Counted from the first letter of the stretch, positions 1 to 5,213 are shown. The stretch: DNA of 7,508 nucleotides from Halovenus sp. (GCA_028275145.1 JAQCNG010000146.1:1-7508), one strand, 5' to 3'. Made by a program: numbers and translations. The notes: a model not told the origin generated them from the letters alone.

Positions 1-2
1 AC

Positions 3-146
3 GCCGAGGCACCCGCCGCGGACGAGGACGGCACGGAGGAGCGCCACCAGTATCCGGGGACCGGGCAGTTCGTGCTGGAGGTGAACTACAACTGGACGAC
101 CGAACACGGCGTCGAGGCTGGCGACATCGTAACCTTCGACCTGTAG
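3..146 (+). CDS. C-terminal end of an unrecognised protein (5' truncated)
   Basis: An open frame runs from the window edge to a TAG at 144-146 and gives 47 residues. It begins with an acidic, Ala/Glu/Asp-rich linker and ends in a compact segment, TGQFVLEVNYNWTTEHGVEAGDIVTFDL when read across 63-143, that alternates hydrophobic and polar residues like beta strands. The acidic composition and codon choice match the other genes here, which supports real coding. I do not recognise the family. The pattern 'G-D-I-V-T-F-D' at the end is common in beta-rich domains but is not diagnostic. The start lies outside the window, so length, localisation and operon membership cannot be judged. It is followed by a 307-base spacer, so it is probably the last gene of its transcript. 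Confidence 0.6.
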   Translation, partial: AEAPAADEDGTEERHQYPGTGQFVLEVNYNWTTEHGVEAGDIVTFDL

Positions 147-194
147 CGCTCTCCGGTGTGGACGCTCCGCCTCTGGGTCGCCCTTCCGGGTATC

Positions 195-241
195 TCCGGC
201 AGAGCGGGTCTGGGGTTCTTCCGGCAGAGTGAGTCTGGGGT
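195..241. repeat. Two-copy tandem repeat, 25-bp period
   Basis: Copy one (195-216) and copy two (220-241) are 22 bases each and share 20 of 22 positions. Both start tccggcagag and end gtctggggt, and they differ only at two positions in the middle. A 3-base spacer gives the 25-bp period. It lies in the non-coding stretch after the upstream gene's stop. It may be a replication-slippage duplication or a protein binding site, and the sequence alone does not say which. Confidence 0.6.
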
Positions 242-283
242 CTCTGTCTCTCGTTCTGGAACTGATGGCTCGTTACTACCTCG

Positions 284-338
284 GAGCCGGTCGAATTAGC
301 AACGAGAAAAATTAAACAGAGCTGGTAAGAACCGGCTC
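284..338. repeat. Inverted repeat around an AT-rich tract
   Basis: The octamer gagccggt (284-291) is perfectly inverted as accggctc (331-338). A one-mismatch copy, gagctggt (319-326), sits between them. That copy and the right arm could form a tight hairpin (stem 319-325 / 332-338, one G-U pair, 6-base loop). An AT-rich run (304-316) lies between the outer arms and resembles a TATA element. The arrangement could be an operator around a promoter or a structured transcript end. No known regulator site is recognised. Confidence 0.4.
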
Positions 339-409
339 GATATCGATGACTGCGCCGGTGAGTCACAGTGTAGTATCTGGGGTCAGTGCAATCAGCGAAA
401 GTCAACAAA

Positions 410-417
410 TTATAAAT
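410..417 (+). promoter_or_regulatory. Probable TATA box for the dockerin-protein gene
   Basis: The element ttataaat lies in the most AT-rich part of the spacer. With the usual archaeal spacing of about 25 bases, transcription would start near 438-442, just before the GGTGA Shine-Dalgarno-like element at 445-449 and the ATG at 454. This element lies inside the hypothetical 36-codon N-terminal extension, which argues that the extension is not translated. Confidence 0.5.
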
Positions 418-444
418 GTGGAAGCGAGTAAATCGAAAATAGTG

Positions 445-449
445 GGTGA
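445..449 (+). promoter_or_regulatory. Ribosome binding site that decides the start at 454
   Basis: GGTGA matches the anti-Shine-Dalgarno end of archaeal 16S rRNA and ends four bases before ATG 454. The peptide starting there has a textbook twin-arginine signal five residues in. The upstream ATG at 346 has no comparable element. Confidence 0.5.
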
Positions 450-453
450 CATT

Positions 454-2028
454 ATGAAACAAATCAACAGACGAGAACTAATAAAGACGACGGCCGCGGG
501 TGTCGGCGTCGCGCTCGGGACGGGAGCGGCGGGTGGGAGTGACACAGTCACGTCCGCCGACCCGGTGGGACCGACACAGGAGGTTGTGAGCACGTTCACG
601 GCAACAGCGACTACCGCGAACCTGGCTATCGATGTCGACGACCCGACAGACGAGGACAACTGGACGACACTCGACATCGGTGCGCCGCTGGTCGAGCTAT
701 CGGGGGACGAGACGGAGGGAATCCCGAATCCAGAGATAAGTAGCGACGGAACTCTGATGGCGACCAGCGACCAGGTGAAGATTCCGGACCTCATCGACGT
801 GCTTCTGGGGCTCGACCCGAAGGGAACCATCGTCGATGCTCTCGAGGCACTCGACATCCAGGAGGACATAATCGACGCGCTCGACCTGCAGGATGATGTG
901 GTGAATCCGCTCATCGATTTCATAAACCAACTCGAACTCGACGAGACACAGGCGGAGGCAATCGGTCAACTGGTCGCCGTTCTCGACGAGGAGTTCAACT
1001 TCATCCCCTCGGAGATCAGCGATATCTTCGGTGTATCCCAGTTCGTCCAGAACCTGTTACTGAACCCGGGCAGTGAGATTTTTGGAATTCCATTTCTTTT
1101 GACAATCCTTGGTATAAACGATATGCAGGACCTGGTGGACGCCATTATTGGGTCCATCGACGGGGTGAGCACGATTCCGGAACTGAAGACGTTCCTGATC
1201 GACCAGGTGCAGGCACTCGACCTCGCGGGGGTTCTCGCGCCCGTCTCTCTCGAAACCGAGGCGAGCATCGAGGGACTCGCCGACCCGGACGTGGACGGTG
1301 TGGACCTGCTCATGGAGTTCCCGCTGACGACGGTGACCGTCACGCCCGTGCTCGACGTTGCGGGCGCACCGGACGACCCGCCGCCGGTCGATTTCGACCT
1401 CGACATCGAACTCACGACCGGTGAGAGCGGCGACCTCACCGGCACGTTCACCGAGTCCGACACCCCGGACACCGCGACGGCCACCGTCGTCGACAACCAG
1501 TTCACGGCCGACATCACGGAGTTCGACCTGGTCGGACTCGTCGACTCTCTCGACTTGGTGAGTCTCCTCGAGTTTATCTTTGCACAGTTGCAGATCGACC
1601 CCAGCGACTACCCCGATTTCACTATTCCAGAGTTCGTCGACGACGCGGATATCGTGTCGATTGTGGAGAACGCGGAACTCCTCCAGTTGATAGACGGTCT
1701 CATCACCGACGAACCGGGCCGGCACGTCATCGCGGCCGACCTCGACCTGACCTTCGACGACCTGCAGGCGGTGTTCGAGGATGTCGACGTGGGTCCGGAT
1801 GCGGTCCCGGGTGGTGACGGTCCGCCGACGGACCCCGACGGCAACGGGGTCTACGAGGATGTCGACGGGGACGAGAAACAGACCATCTTCGACGTGCAGG
1901 CGCTGTTCGGGGGACTCGACTCGGAGGAGGTCCAGAGCAACCCCGAGGCGTTCAACTTCAACGGGGACGAAAGCCCTGAGAAAGTGACAATCTTCGACGT
2001 GCAGGCGCTGTTCGAAAAGCTATCGTGA
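454..2028 (+). CDS. Tat-exported acidic protein with C-terminal dockerin-like Ca-binding module
   Basis: The protein has 524 residues from ATG 454. The alternative ATG at 346 adds 36 residues and is disfavoured, because it would bury the signal peptide and its extension overlaps the promoter. Residues 5-11 (NRRELIK) form a twin-arginine motif. They are followed by an Ala/Gly-rich hydrophobic stretch to about residue 28 with no lipobox Cys, so the folded protein is probably exported and released or held at the surface. After about residue 110 comes a long segment rich in Leu-Asp, Ile-Asp and Ala-Leu that looks like successive amphipathic helices. A Thr/Asp-rich beta-type segment follows (about residues 270-360), then another Leu/Asp-rich segment. 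The end (residues 460-524, bases 1831-2025) has two dockerin-type repeats, each closing with TIFDVQALF. The first loop, D469-D471-D473 with D480 at position 12, fits an EF-hand-like calcium site. The second (N501, N503, D505, D515) carries a three-residue insertion. Such modules are common on haloarchaeal secreted proteins. The function of the main body is unknown. Dockerins normally bind cohesins, and no cohesin is seen here. Confidence 0.85.
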   Translation: MKQINRRELIKTTAAGVGVALGTGAAGGSDTVTSADPVGPTQEVVSTFTATATTANLAIDVDDPTDEDNWTTLDIGAPLVELSGDETEGIPNPEISSDGTLMATSDQVKIPDLIDVLLGLDPKGTIVDALEALDIQEDIIDALDLQDDVVNPLIDFINQLELDETQAEAIGQLVAVLDEEFNFIPSEISDIFGVSQFVQNLLLNPGSEIFGIPFLLTILGINDMQDLVDAIIGSIDGVSTIPELKTFLIDQVQALDLAGVLAPVSLETEASIEGLADPDVDGVDLLMEFPLTTVTVTPVLDVAGAPDDPPPVDFDLDIELTTGESGDLTGTFTESDTPDTATATVVDNQFTADITEFDLVGLVDSLDLVSLLEFIFAQLQIDPSDYPDFTIPEFVDDADIVSIVENAELLQLIDGLITDEPGRHVIAADLDLTFDDLQAVFEDVDVGPDAVPGGDGPPTDPDGNGVYEDVDGDEKQTIFDVQALFGGLDSEEVQSNPEAFNFNGDESPEKVTIFDVQALFEKLS

Positions 2029-2039
2029 ACGTGCAGGCG
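1892..2039 (+). repeat. Dockerin repeat core, three DNA copies of an 11-mer
   Basis: The 11-mer acgtgcaggcg occurs at 1892-1902, 1997-2007 and 2029-2039. The first two copies encode the conserved DVQAL of the two in-frame dockerin repeats. The third lies just after the stop codon in another frame. A related sequence, cctgcaggcg, at 1761-1770 encodes FDDLQAVFED upstream and may be a more diverged copy. Confidence 0.7.
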
Positions 2040-2072
2040 GTTTTCGACACGCTGCGGGAGCGCGACCGGTGA
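2028..2072 (+). pseudogene. Out-of-frame remnant of a dockerin repeat end
   Basis: Directly after the TGA at 2026-2028, a frame shifted relative to the main gene reads NVQAVFDTLRERDR and stops at 2070-2072. This resembles the in-frame repeat end DVQALFEKLS. At DNA level, bases 1997-2028 and 2029-2060 align without gaps and match at 22 of 32 positions, so the similarity is not only at protein level. It is best read as a leftover of a duplicated or deleted dockerin repeat, in which the current stop was created by a shift of frame. There is no start codon or ribosome binding site of its own. A sequencing indel is an alternative explanation. Confidence 0.55.
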
Positions 2073-2142
2073 CCGCTGCCCGGGTTCTCTTTCCAGGTTG
2101 AGCGGCCAGGCAAGCCCCGTGCCGGCCCGGAAAAGACAACGG

Positions 2143-2149
2143 TTATATG
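2143..2149 (+). promoter_or_regulatory. TATA box for rps19e
   Basis: The element ttatatg is centred about 26 bases before the ATG at 2172. That is the standard archaeal distance from TATA box to transcription start, so the rps19e mRNA is probably leaderless or nearly so. No Shine-Dalgarno element precedes the ATG (the sequence is agaaaacaca), which is consistent. Confidence 0.6.
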
Positions 2150-2171
2150 ACCGAATCGGGAAGAAAACACA

Positions 2172-2627
2172 ATGACGACACTCTACGATGCACCGCCAAA
2201 AGAGGTCATCGAGGCGGTGGCAGACAGACTCGAATCGACAGACGCTATCGAGGAACCCGACTGGTTGCTGTACGCGAAAGCCGGAGTCGACCGAGAGCTC
2301 CCCCCGGAGCAGGAGGACTTCTGGACCCGACGGTGTGCGAGTCTGCTGCGAAAGGTCGCCGTGGACGGCCCGGTCGGTGTCGGCAGTCTCCGCACCGAGT
2401 ACGGAACCGCGAAGCAGGGCTCGAACAGGTACCGGGTTCGGCCGCGACAACAGACCCAGGGCTCGGGCAACATCATCCGGACGGCGCTCCAGCAACTCGC
2501 GGACGCCGGCTACGTCGAGGTTGCGGAGGGTGAGGGCCGGACGGTGACCCCCGAGGGCCACAGTTTTCTCGACGAGGTGGCACAGGAGATAGTCGAGTCC
2601 CACCCGAAACTCGACCGGTACGCCTAG
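2172..2627 (+). CDS. rps19e: 30S ribosomal protein S19e
   Basis: The gene encodes 151 residues, the normal size for archaeal S19e (eS19), a small-subunit ribosomal protein shared by archaea and eukaryotes and absent from bacteria. In eukaryotes it is needed for small-subunit maturation. The sequence shows the expected order: an N-terminal helix with D7-A8-P9 and EVIEAVADRL, the conserved P-D-W-x-x-x-A-K-A-G patch (about residues 29-38), the D-F-W-x-R-R-C-A-S-x-L-R-K helix (about 49-61), the G-P-V-G-V loop, the basic Y-R-V-R-P segment followed by GSGNIIRTALQQL, and the C-terminal winged-helix-type end with G-R-x-x-T-P-E-G. ATG 2172 is the natural start, with a TATA box at leaderless spacing. 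It is monocistronic here, since the next gene is convergent 19 bases downstream. Confidence 0.95.
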   Translation: MTTLYDAPPKEVIEAVADRLESTDAIEEPDWLLYAKAGVDRELPPEQEDFWTRRCASLLRKVAVDGPVGVGSLRTEYGTAKQGSNRYRVRPRQQTQGSGNIIRTALQQLADAGYVEVAEGEGRTVTPEGHSFLDEVAQEIVESHPKLDRYA

Positions 2628-2641
2628 AGACGAGCGCGCTG

Positions 2642-2648
2642 TTTTTTT
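2642..2648 (+). terminator. T-run terminator for rps19e
   Basis: Seven consecutive T residues on the plus strand begin 14 bases after the rps19e stop, preceded by the GC-rich cgagcgcgctg. T-tracts are the usual archaeal intrinsic termination signal. The run overlaps the TAA stop (2647-2649 on the minus strand) of the convergent gene, so rps19e transcripts probably end at or inside its 3' edge. Confidence 0.55.
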
Positions 2649-3651
2649 ACTCCAGCACGGCGTCGAGCACCGCGTCCGCGTCGTATCTGACGGGGTCGGT
2701 CGCCGGGACACCCAGACGGTCACCGTAGCCGTCGACGGCCTCGCGGGCCTCCTCACCGTCGAGGCCCTGTGTGTTCAGCAGTCCGGCGTCGACCGTCGCG
2801 GGTGCAACCGGGGCGGCAACCGACTCGTAGAGGCCAAGGTAACGCTCCGGGTCGGGGAGCGTGTACGTGTCGTAGCCGCCGACAGTCTCTCGACCGGCGA
2901 CGTGACAGAGCACGAGCGAATCGGGGTGAGAGCCGTGCAGAATCGCCGCGGTGACCCCGGAGTAGGCCGGGTGAGCAAGCGCGCCCTGGCCCTCGACGAA
3001 CAGCACGTCGTTGTCACTCGCCCGGTGGACCAGACGCTCGGTCGCGCCGGCGGCAAAGTCCGAGATGACCCGGTCGATGGCGATGCCCCACCCTGCGATC
3101 ATGATGCCGGTCTGTCCGGTCGGGACGACAGCGGCGTCGAGTCCCCGCTCGCGGGCCGCGTCGCGCAACTCGAAGCAACCGGTCATCTTCCCCGAGGAAC
3201 AGTCGGTGCCGACGGTCAGCACCACCCGCGCGTCGACGCCCTCGCCGGTCGCAACCGAGAGGTCGTCGGGCGGCGCACGGACGTCCCGGAGGTCAACACC
3301 CTGTTCGTCGGCCAGGCGAGCAAACTCCTCGTCCTCGGCGAGCAGGTAGTGGAGGCCGGCGACGACATCCCAGCCCTGCCGGATGGCGGCGCGCACGTCC
3401 GGCCGCCAGGACTCCTCGAACCCACCGCCGATCGGTGCGACCCCGACGACGAGCGCGTCACAGTCGGGTGCGTCGGCGGCATCCGCGACGATTGGTGCAT
3501 CCTGAACGTCCGGAACGTGGTCGTTTACCCGGTCGCCCGCGAGGTCACGGTCCAGCACCGCCACCACCTCGTGGTCGGCGTACCGAAGCACCCCGACTGC
3601 GGTTTTTGCCCGTTCAGGGAACAGTTCGTGTGCCAGCAAGGCGACACGCAT
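2647..3651 (-). CDS. DUF1611 family protein (DgcN-like, P-loop)
   Basis: The gene encodes 334 residues, typical of the DUF1611 family. Residues 1-75 form a Rossmann-like N-terminal domain (MRVALLAHEL to DALVVGVAPIGG). The C-terminal domain begins with a phosphate-binding loop, GTDCSSGKMT (148-157), followed by PTGQTGIMIAGWG (177-189) and FVEGQGALAHPAYSG (218-232). These are the family's strongest blocks. One studied bacterial member, DgcN, has been reported as a D-glutamate N-acetyltransferase working with the racemase DgcA. Older annotations call the family NAD-dependent epimerases. The substrate here is an inference only, since no dgcA-like gene lies in the window. The ATG at 3651 has a TATA-like element about 27 bases upstream, so the transcript is probably leaderless. 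The next minus-strand gene upstream is 514 bases away across an opposite-strand gene, so they are not co-transcribed in any simple way. No truncation is seen. Confidence 0.85.
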   Translation of the reverse strand: MRVALLAHELFPERAKTAVGVLRYADHEVVAVLDRDLAGDRVNDHVPDVQDAPIVADAADAPDCDALVVGVAPIGGGFEESWRPDVRAAIRQGWDVVAGLHYLLAEDEEFARLADEQGVDLRDVRAPPDDLSVATGEGVDARVVLTVGTDCSSGKMTGCFELRDAARERGLDAAVVPTGQTGIMIAGWGIAIDRVISDFAAGATERLVHRASDNDVLFVEGQGALAHPAYSGVTAAILHGSHPDSLVLCHVAGRETVGGYDTYTLPDPERYLGLYESVAAPVAPATVDAGLLNTQGLDGEEAREAVDGYGDRLGVPATDPVRYDADAVLDAVLE

Positions 3652-3674
3652 ACCAGTACTGCCGGCGCGATGGC

Positions 3675-3681
3675 TGATAAA
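3675..3681 (-). promoter_or_regulatory. TATA box for the DUF1611 gene
   Basis: On the minus strand this reads tttatca, centred about 27 bases before ATG 3651. There is no clear Shine-Dalgarno element between it and the ATG, so a leaderless transcript is expected. Confidence 0.45.
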
Positions 3682-3721
3682 GGAACTGCTCGGTCACCCG
3701 TCGGGCCACCCATCGACCGGT

Positions 3722-3729
3722 GCGTATAC
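3722..3729 (+). promoter_or_regulatory. Possible TATA box for the glycine-zipper gene
   Basis: The sequence gcgtatac lies about 29 bases before ATG 3755, the distance expected for a leaderless archaeal transcript. The match to the haloarchaeal consensus is only moderate. It lies 41 bases from the divergent TATA box of the DUF1611 gene, so the two promoters share one short regulatory region. Confidence 0.35.
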
Positions 3730-3754
3730 GTGATTCCAGCCCGGAAACCTGTAT

Positions 3755-4171
3755 ATGCCCGAACAGTACCAAGAGGAAGCGATAACAGAAAAGACAGACG
3801 AGAAGACACTCTCGCTCGTGGGTGGGTTCCTCGGGACAGTGCTCGGTTCCCGCAGCGGTCGAAAGGGCGCGCTCGTTGGTGGCGTCGTCGGCGGAACGCT
3901 GGGCTATCTCGCCGGAGCGGCCGCCAGTTCACCGGCGGAGGGAGCGTCCACCGAGGACCCTGTCGTCGTCACCGTCGACGGAACAGACGACGAGGGTGAG
4001 GACGACGAGGTGGATGCTGTCGGTGAGGACGACGAGATAGAGGACGAAGAGGCAGAGGACGAAGAGGCAGAGGACGAAGAGGCAGAGGACGACGAGATAG
4101 AGGACGAGGCGGGCGAACCGGAGGACGAGGCGGGCGAACCGGACAGCAGCTCCGCGCCGGGTGGTCAGTAG
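3755..4171 (+). CDS. Small glycine-zipper protein with acidic repeat tail
   Basis: The gene encodes 138 residues of unknown function. After a charged N-terminus (1-19) comes a glycine zipper with Gly every fourth residue in two runs: G23, G27, G31, G35 and G38, G42, G46, G50, G54. The spacing residues are hydrophobic (SLVGGFLGTVLG and GALVGGVVGGTLGYLAGAAA), with a short basic turn SRSGRK between them. This is the pattern of a helical hairpin that packs in or on a membrane. No signal peptide or Cys is seen. Residues 66-138 are almost entirely Asp/Glu, built from DNA tandem repeats (see the repeat entry), and end SSSAPGGQ. The tail is probably disordered. The ATG at 3755 is the only sensible start. 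It overlaps the convergent acylase gene by seven bases. It could be a membrane-bound scaffold or surface-charge protein, but that is a guess. The zipper makes coding highly likely. Confidence 0.75.
   Translation: MPEQYQEEAITEKTDEKTLSLVGGFLGTVLGSRSGRKGALVGGVVGGTLGYLAGAAASSPAEGASTEDPVVVTVDGTDDEGEDDEVDAVGEDDEIEDEEAEDEEAEDEEAEDDEIEDEAGEPEDEAGEPDSSSAPGGQ
4025..4141 (+). repeat. In-frame tandem repeats coding the acidic tail
   Basis: Five 15-bp units run in the order A-B-B-B-A. A is gaggacgacgagata (4025-4039 and 4085-4099). B is gaggacgaagaggca (4040-4054, 4055-4069, 4070-4084). Two identical 21-bp units starting gaggacgaggcgggcg follow (4100-4120 and 4121-4141). All begin on codon boundaries and encode EDDEI, EDEEA three times, EDDEI, then EDEAGEP twice. 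The three B copies and the two 21-bp copies are identical at every base, including third positions, which suggests recent expansion by slippage. The length is expected to vary between strains. Confidence 0.9.
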
Positions 4172-5121
4172 GTGTCGACGTCGGTCCCGACAGAGCAGAC
4201 GTACTCGCCGCTCGCGACCTGGGGGAGACGGCGACTGCGCCAGAAGATGCCGTCGGAGTCGGCGGTGACTGTCGCCCGGGTTTCCCCGAACATATCCGTG
4301 ACGGTAAACAGGGTGGTGCTGGCGCTGACACGCTGGCCCAGGTCGGCCTCGAAGTCGACCAGACCGCCGGTCGGCGCGCCGTACTGGTCGAAACCGGTAG
4401 AGCGGGTCTGGGCCTGTGTCCGGACCCGGCCGGGGAGAAAGCCGTAGTACTCCAGCACGTTGAACACACCCTCCACGCCGGCCTCGACGCTCTGGGTGTC
4501 GAGTCCGATAGAGCCCCCGAGTTCGGGGTCGATGGTCGGCACGCCCCCGTCCGGGGCGGCACGGGCCAGTTGCCCGTCCGGGCCTTTCTGGTCGAGGACG
4601 TAGCCACAGTCGAACACCTTCGCGAGTTCGAGACACCTGTCGTGCAGCGAGTGGCGGCGGCCACACCGCACGCGGACCTCCTCTATCATCCGCGAGGTCG
4701 ACCCCTGGTGGAGGTCGAGCACCATGTCCGCGTCGCTGGCAGCATCGAAGGTGGCGTGTGCGATGCGCTCGGTCGAGGTGCCGTCCGCGTCGCCCGGGTA
4801 CGCGCGATTGAGTTTCGTGTTGTCGACCGGGCTCCGGTGTTCGTTTACCTGGAACGCAAAGTAGTTCGCGATGGCGACGACGAGGATACTGCCCGATAGC
4901 TCGGACGGGTCGATCTGTGGCACCACCCGCCGGACCACCCCGAGACCGTTTAGTTCGTCTCCGTCGCTGACCGCCTGTATGTAGAGCGTCTGTCCGTCCT
5001 GCCGACCGTTTATAACCGCGACCGGGAGCGAGACGGTGCTACCGTCGCGGCCGCGGCCGACGTCGAGTCGCCCGGTGTCGCGTTCACCGGGAGCGGCGGA
5101 TGCCGTACCGAGACTCCTCAT
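4165..5121 (-). CDS. Succinylglutamate desuccinylase/aspartoacylase (AstE/AspA) family protein
   Basis: The gene encodes 318 residues of the M14-like zinc acylase family that hydrolyses N-acyl amino acids or related amides. Blocks in order: LPVAVINGRQDGQTLYIQA (32-50), the zinc-motif region SDGDELNG (52-59), DNTKLNRAYPGD (100-111) with the Asn-Arg substrate-binding pair, DLHQGSTSR (136-144) with the second zinc His at 138, and TIDPELGGS (196-204) whose E200 matches the catalytic Glu. From about residue 252 a beta-barrel-like C-terminal domain follows (GGLVDFEADLGQ to GEYVCSVGTDV). The usual first ligand motif is HGDE or HGNE. Here it is D53-G-D-E56, so Asp stands where the zinc-binding His is expected. 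Substrate is unknown. A TATA-like element (minus strand ctaaag, 5147-5152) lies about 28 bases before ATG 5121, suggesting a leaderless transcript. The 3' end overlaps the convergent glycine-zipper gene by seven bases. Confidence 0.85.
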   Translation of the reverse strand: MRSLGTASAAPGERDTGRLDVGRGRDGSTVSLPVAVINGRQDGQTLYIQAVSDGDELNGLGVVRRVVPQIDPSELSGSILVVAIANYFAFQVNEHRSPVDNTKLNRAYPGDADGTSTERIAHATFDAASDADMVLDLHQGSTSRMIEEVRVRCGRRHSLHDRCLELAKVFDCGYVLDQKGPDGQLARAAPDGGVPTIDPELGGSIGLDTQSVEAGVEGVFNVLEYYGFLPGRVRTQAQTRSTGFDQYGAPTGGLVDFEADLGQRVSASTTLFTVTDMFGETRATVTADSDGIFWRSRRLPQVASGEYVCSVGTDVDTY

Positions 5122-5146
5122 TACACAAGTTGGACGGCCCCACGCT

Positions 5147-5152
5147 CTTTAG
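5147..5152 (-). promoter_or_regulatory. Weak TATA-like element for the acylase gene
   Basis: On the minus strand this reads ctaaag, about 28 bases before ATG 5121. It is the only AT-richer patch in the 92-base divergent spacer (5122-5213). Read on the plus strand (ctttag), the same patch could also serve the Mut7-C gene with a leader of roughly 35 bases. The consensus match is poor. Confidence 0.3.
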
Positions 5153-5202
5153 CAGTTCGGTTGTGGGGCAGTTTCGGCGCAATCTCGAAGTGTGACGGGC
5201 CC

Positions 5203-5206
5203 GGAG
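5203..5206 (+). promoter_or_regulatory. Shine-Dalgarno element supporting a GTG start
   Basis: GGAG lies seven bases before GTG 5214, the normal spacing. It supports initiation at that GTG, since no ATG precedes the conserved RLLADAMLGRL block in this frame. Confidence 0.45.
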
Positions 5207-5213
5207 AGAAGGT

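Larger units (their letters stand above)
147..453. other. Intergenic region with repeats and promoter
   Basis: This 307-base spacer holds no convincing gene. Its first part is GC-rich with a T/C-rich character and contains a two-copy 25-bp-period tandem repeat (195-241). The middle contains an inverted repeat (284-338) beside an AT-rich tract. The last 60 bases are clearly AT-richer than the surroundings and hold the likely TATA box (410-417) and a ribosome binding site for the secreted dockerin protein. An in-frame ATG at 346 would extend that protein by 36 residues through this region, but the extension has the composition of a promoter, not of a haloarchaeal coding sequence. Confidence 0.6.

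Noticed and set aside
346..453. N-terminal extension of the dockerin protein from ATG 346
   Set aside because: The extension is AT-rich, contains the likely TATA box and ribosome binding site, and would place 36 residues before a canonical twin-arginine signal peptide.
1851..2756. Minus-strand open frame across the dockerin end, rps19e and beyond
   Set aside because: It runs antisense through the certain rps19e gene and across a T-run terminator and promoter. The translation has no family signature.
2902..3999. Plus-strand open frame (365 codons) across the DUF1611 gene and the start of the glycine-zipper gene
   Set aside because: It overlaps two supported genes and the promoter region between them. 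Its translation is a basic, low-information product of antisense GC-rich codons.
4025..4141. Short regular repeats considered as a CRISPR-like array
   Set aside because: The units are directly adjacent without spacers, are 15 or 21 bases, and keep the reading frame. They encode the acidic tail of a protein.
3929..4666. Minus-strand frame with repeated hydrophobic CLFVL units, resembling a membrane protein
   Set aside because: The pattern is just the antisense reading of the 15-bp acidic-tail repeats, and it is out of frame with the real acylase gene on the same strand.
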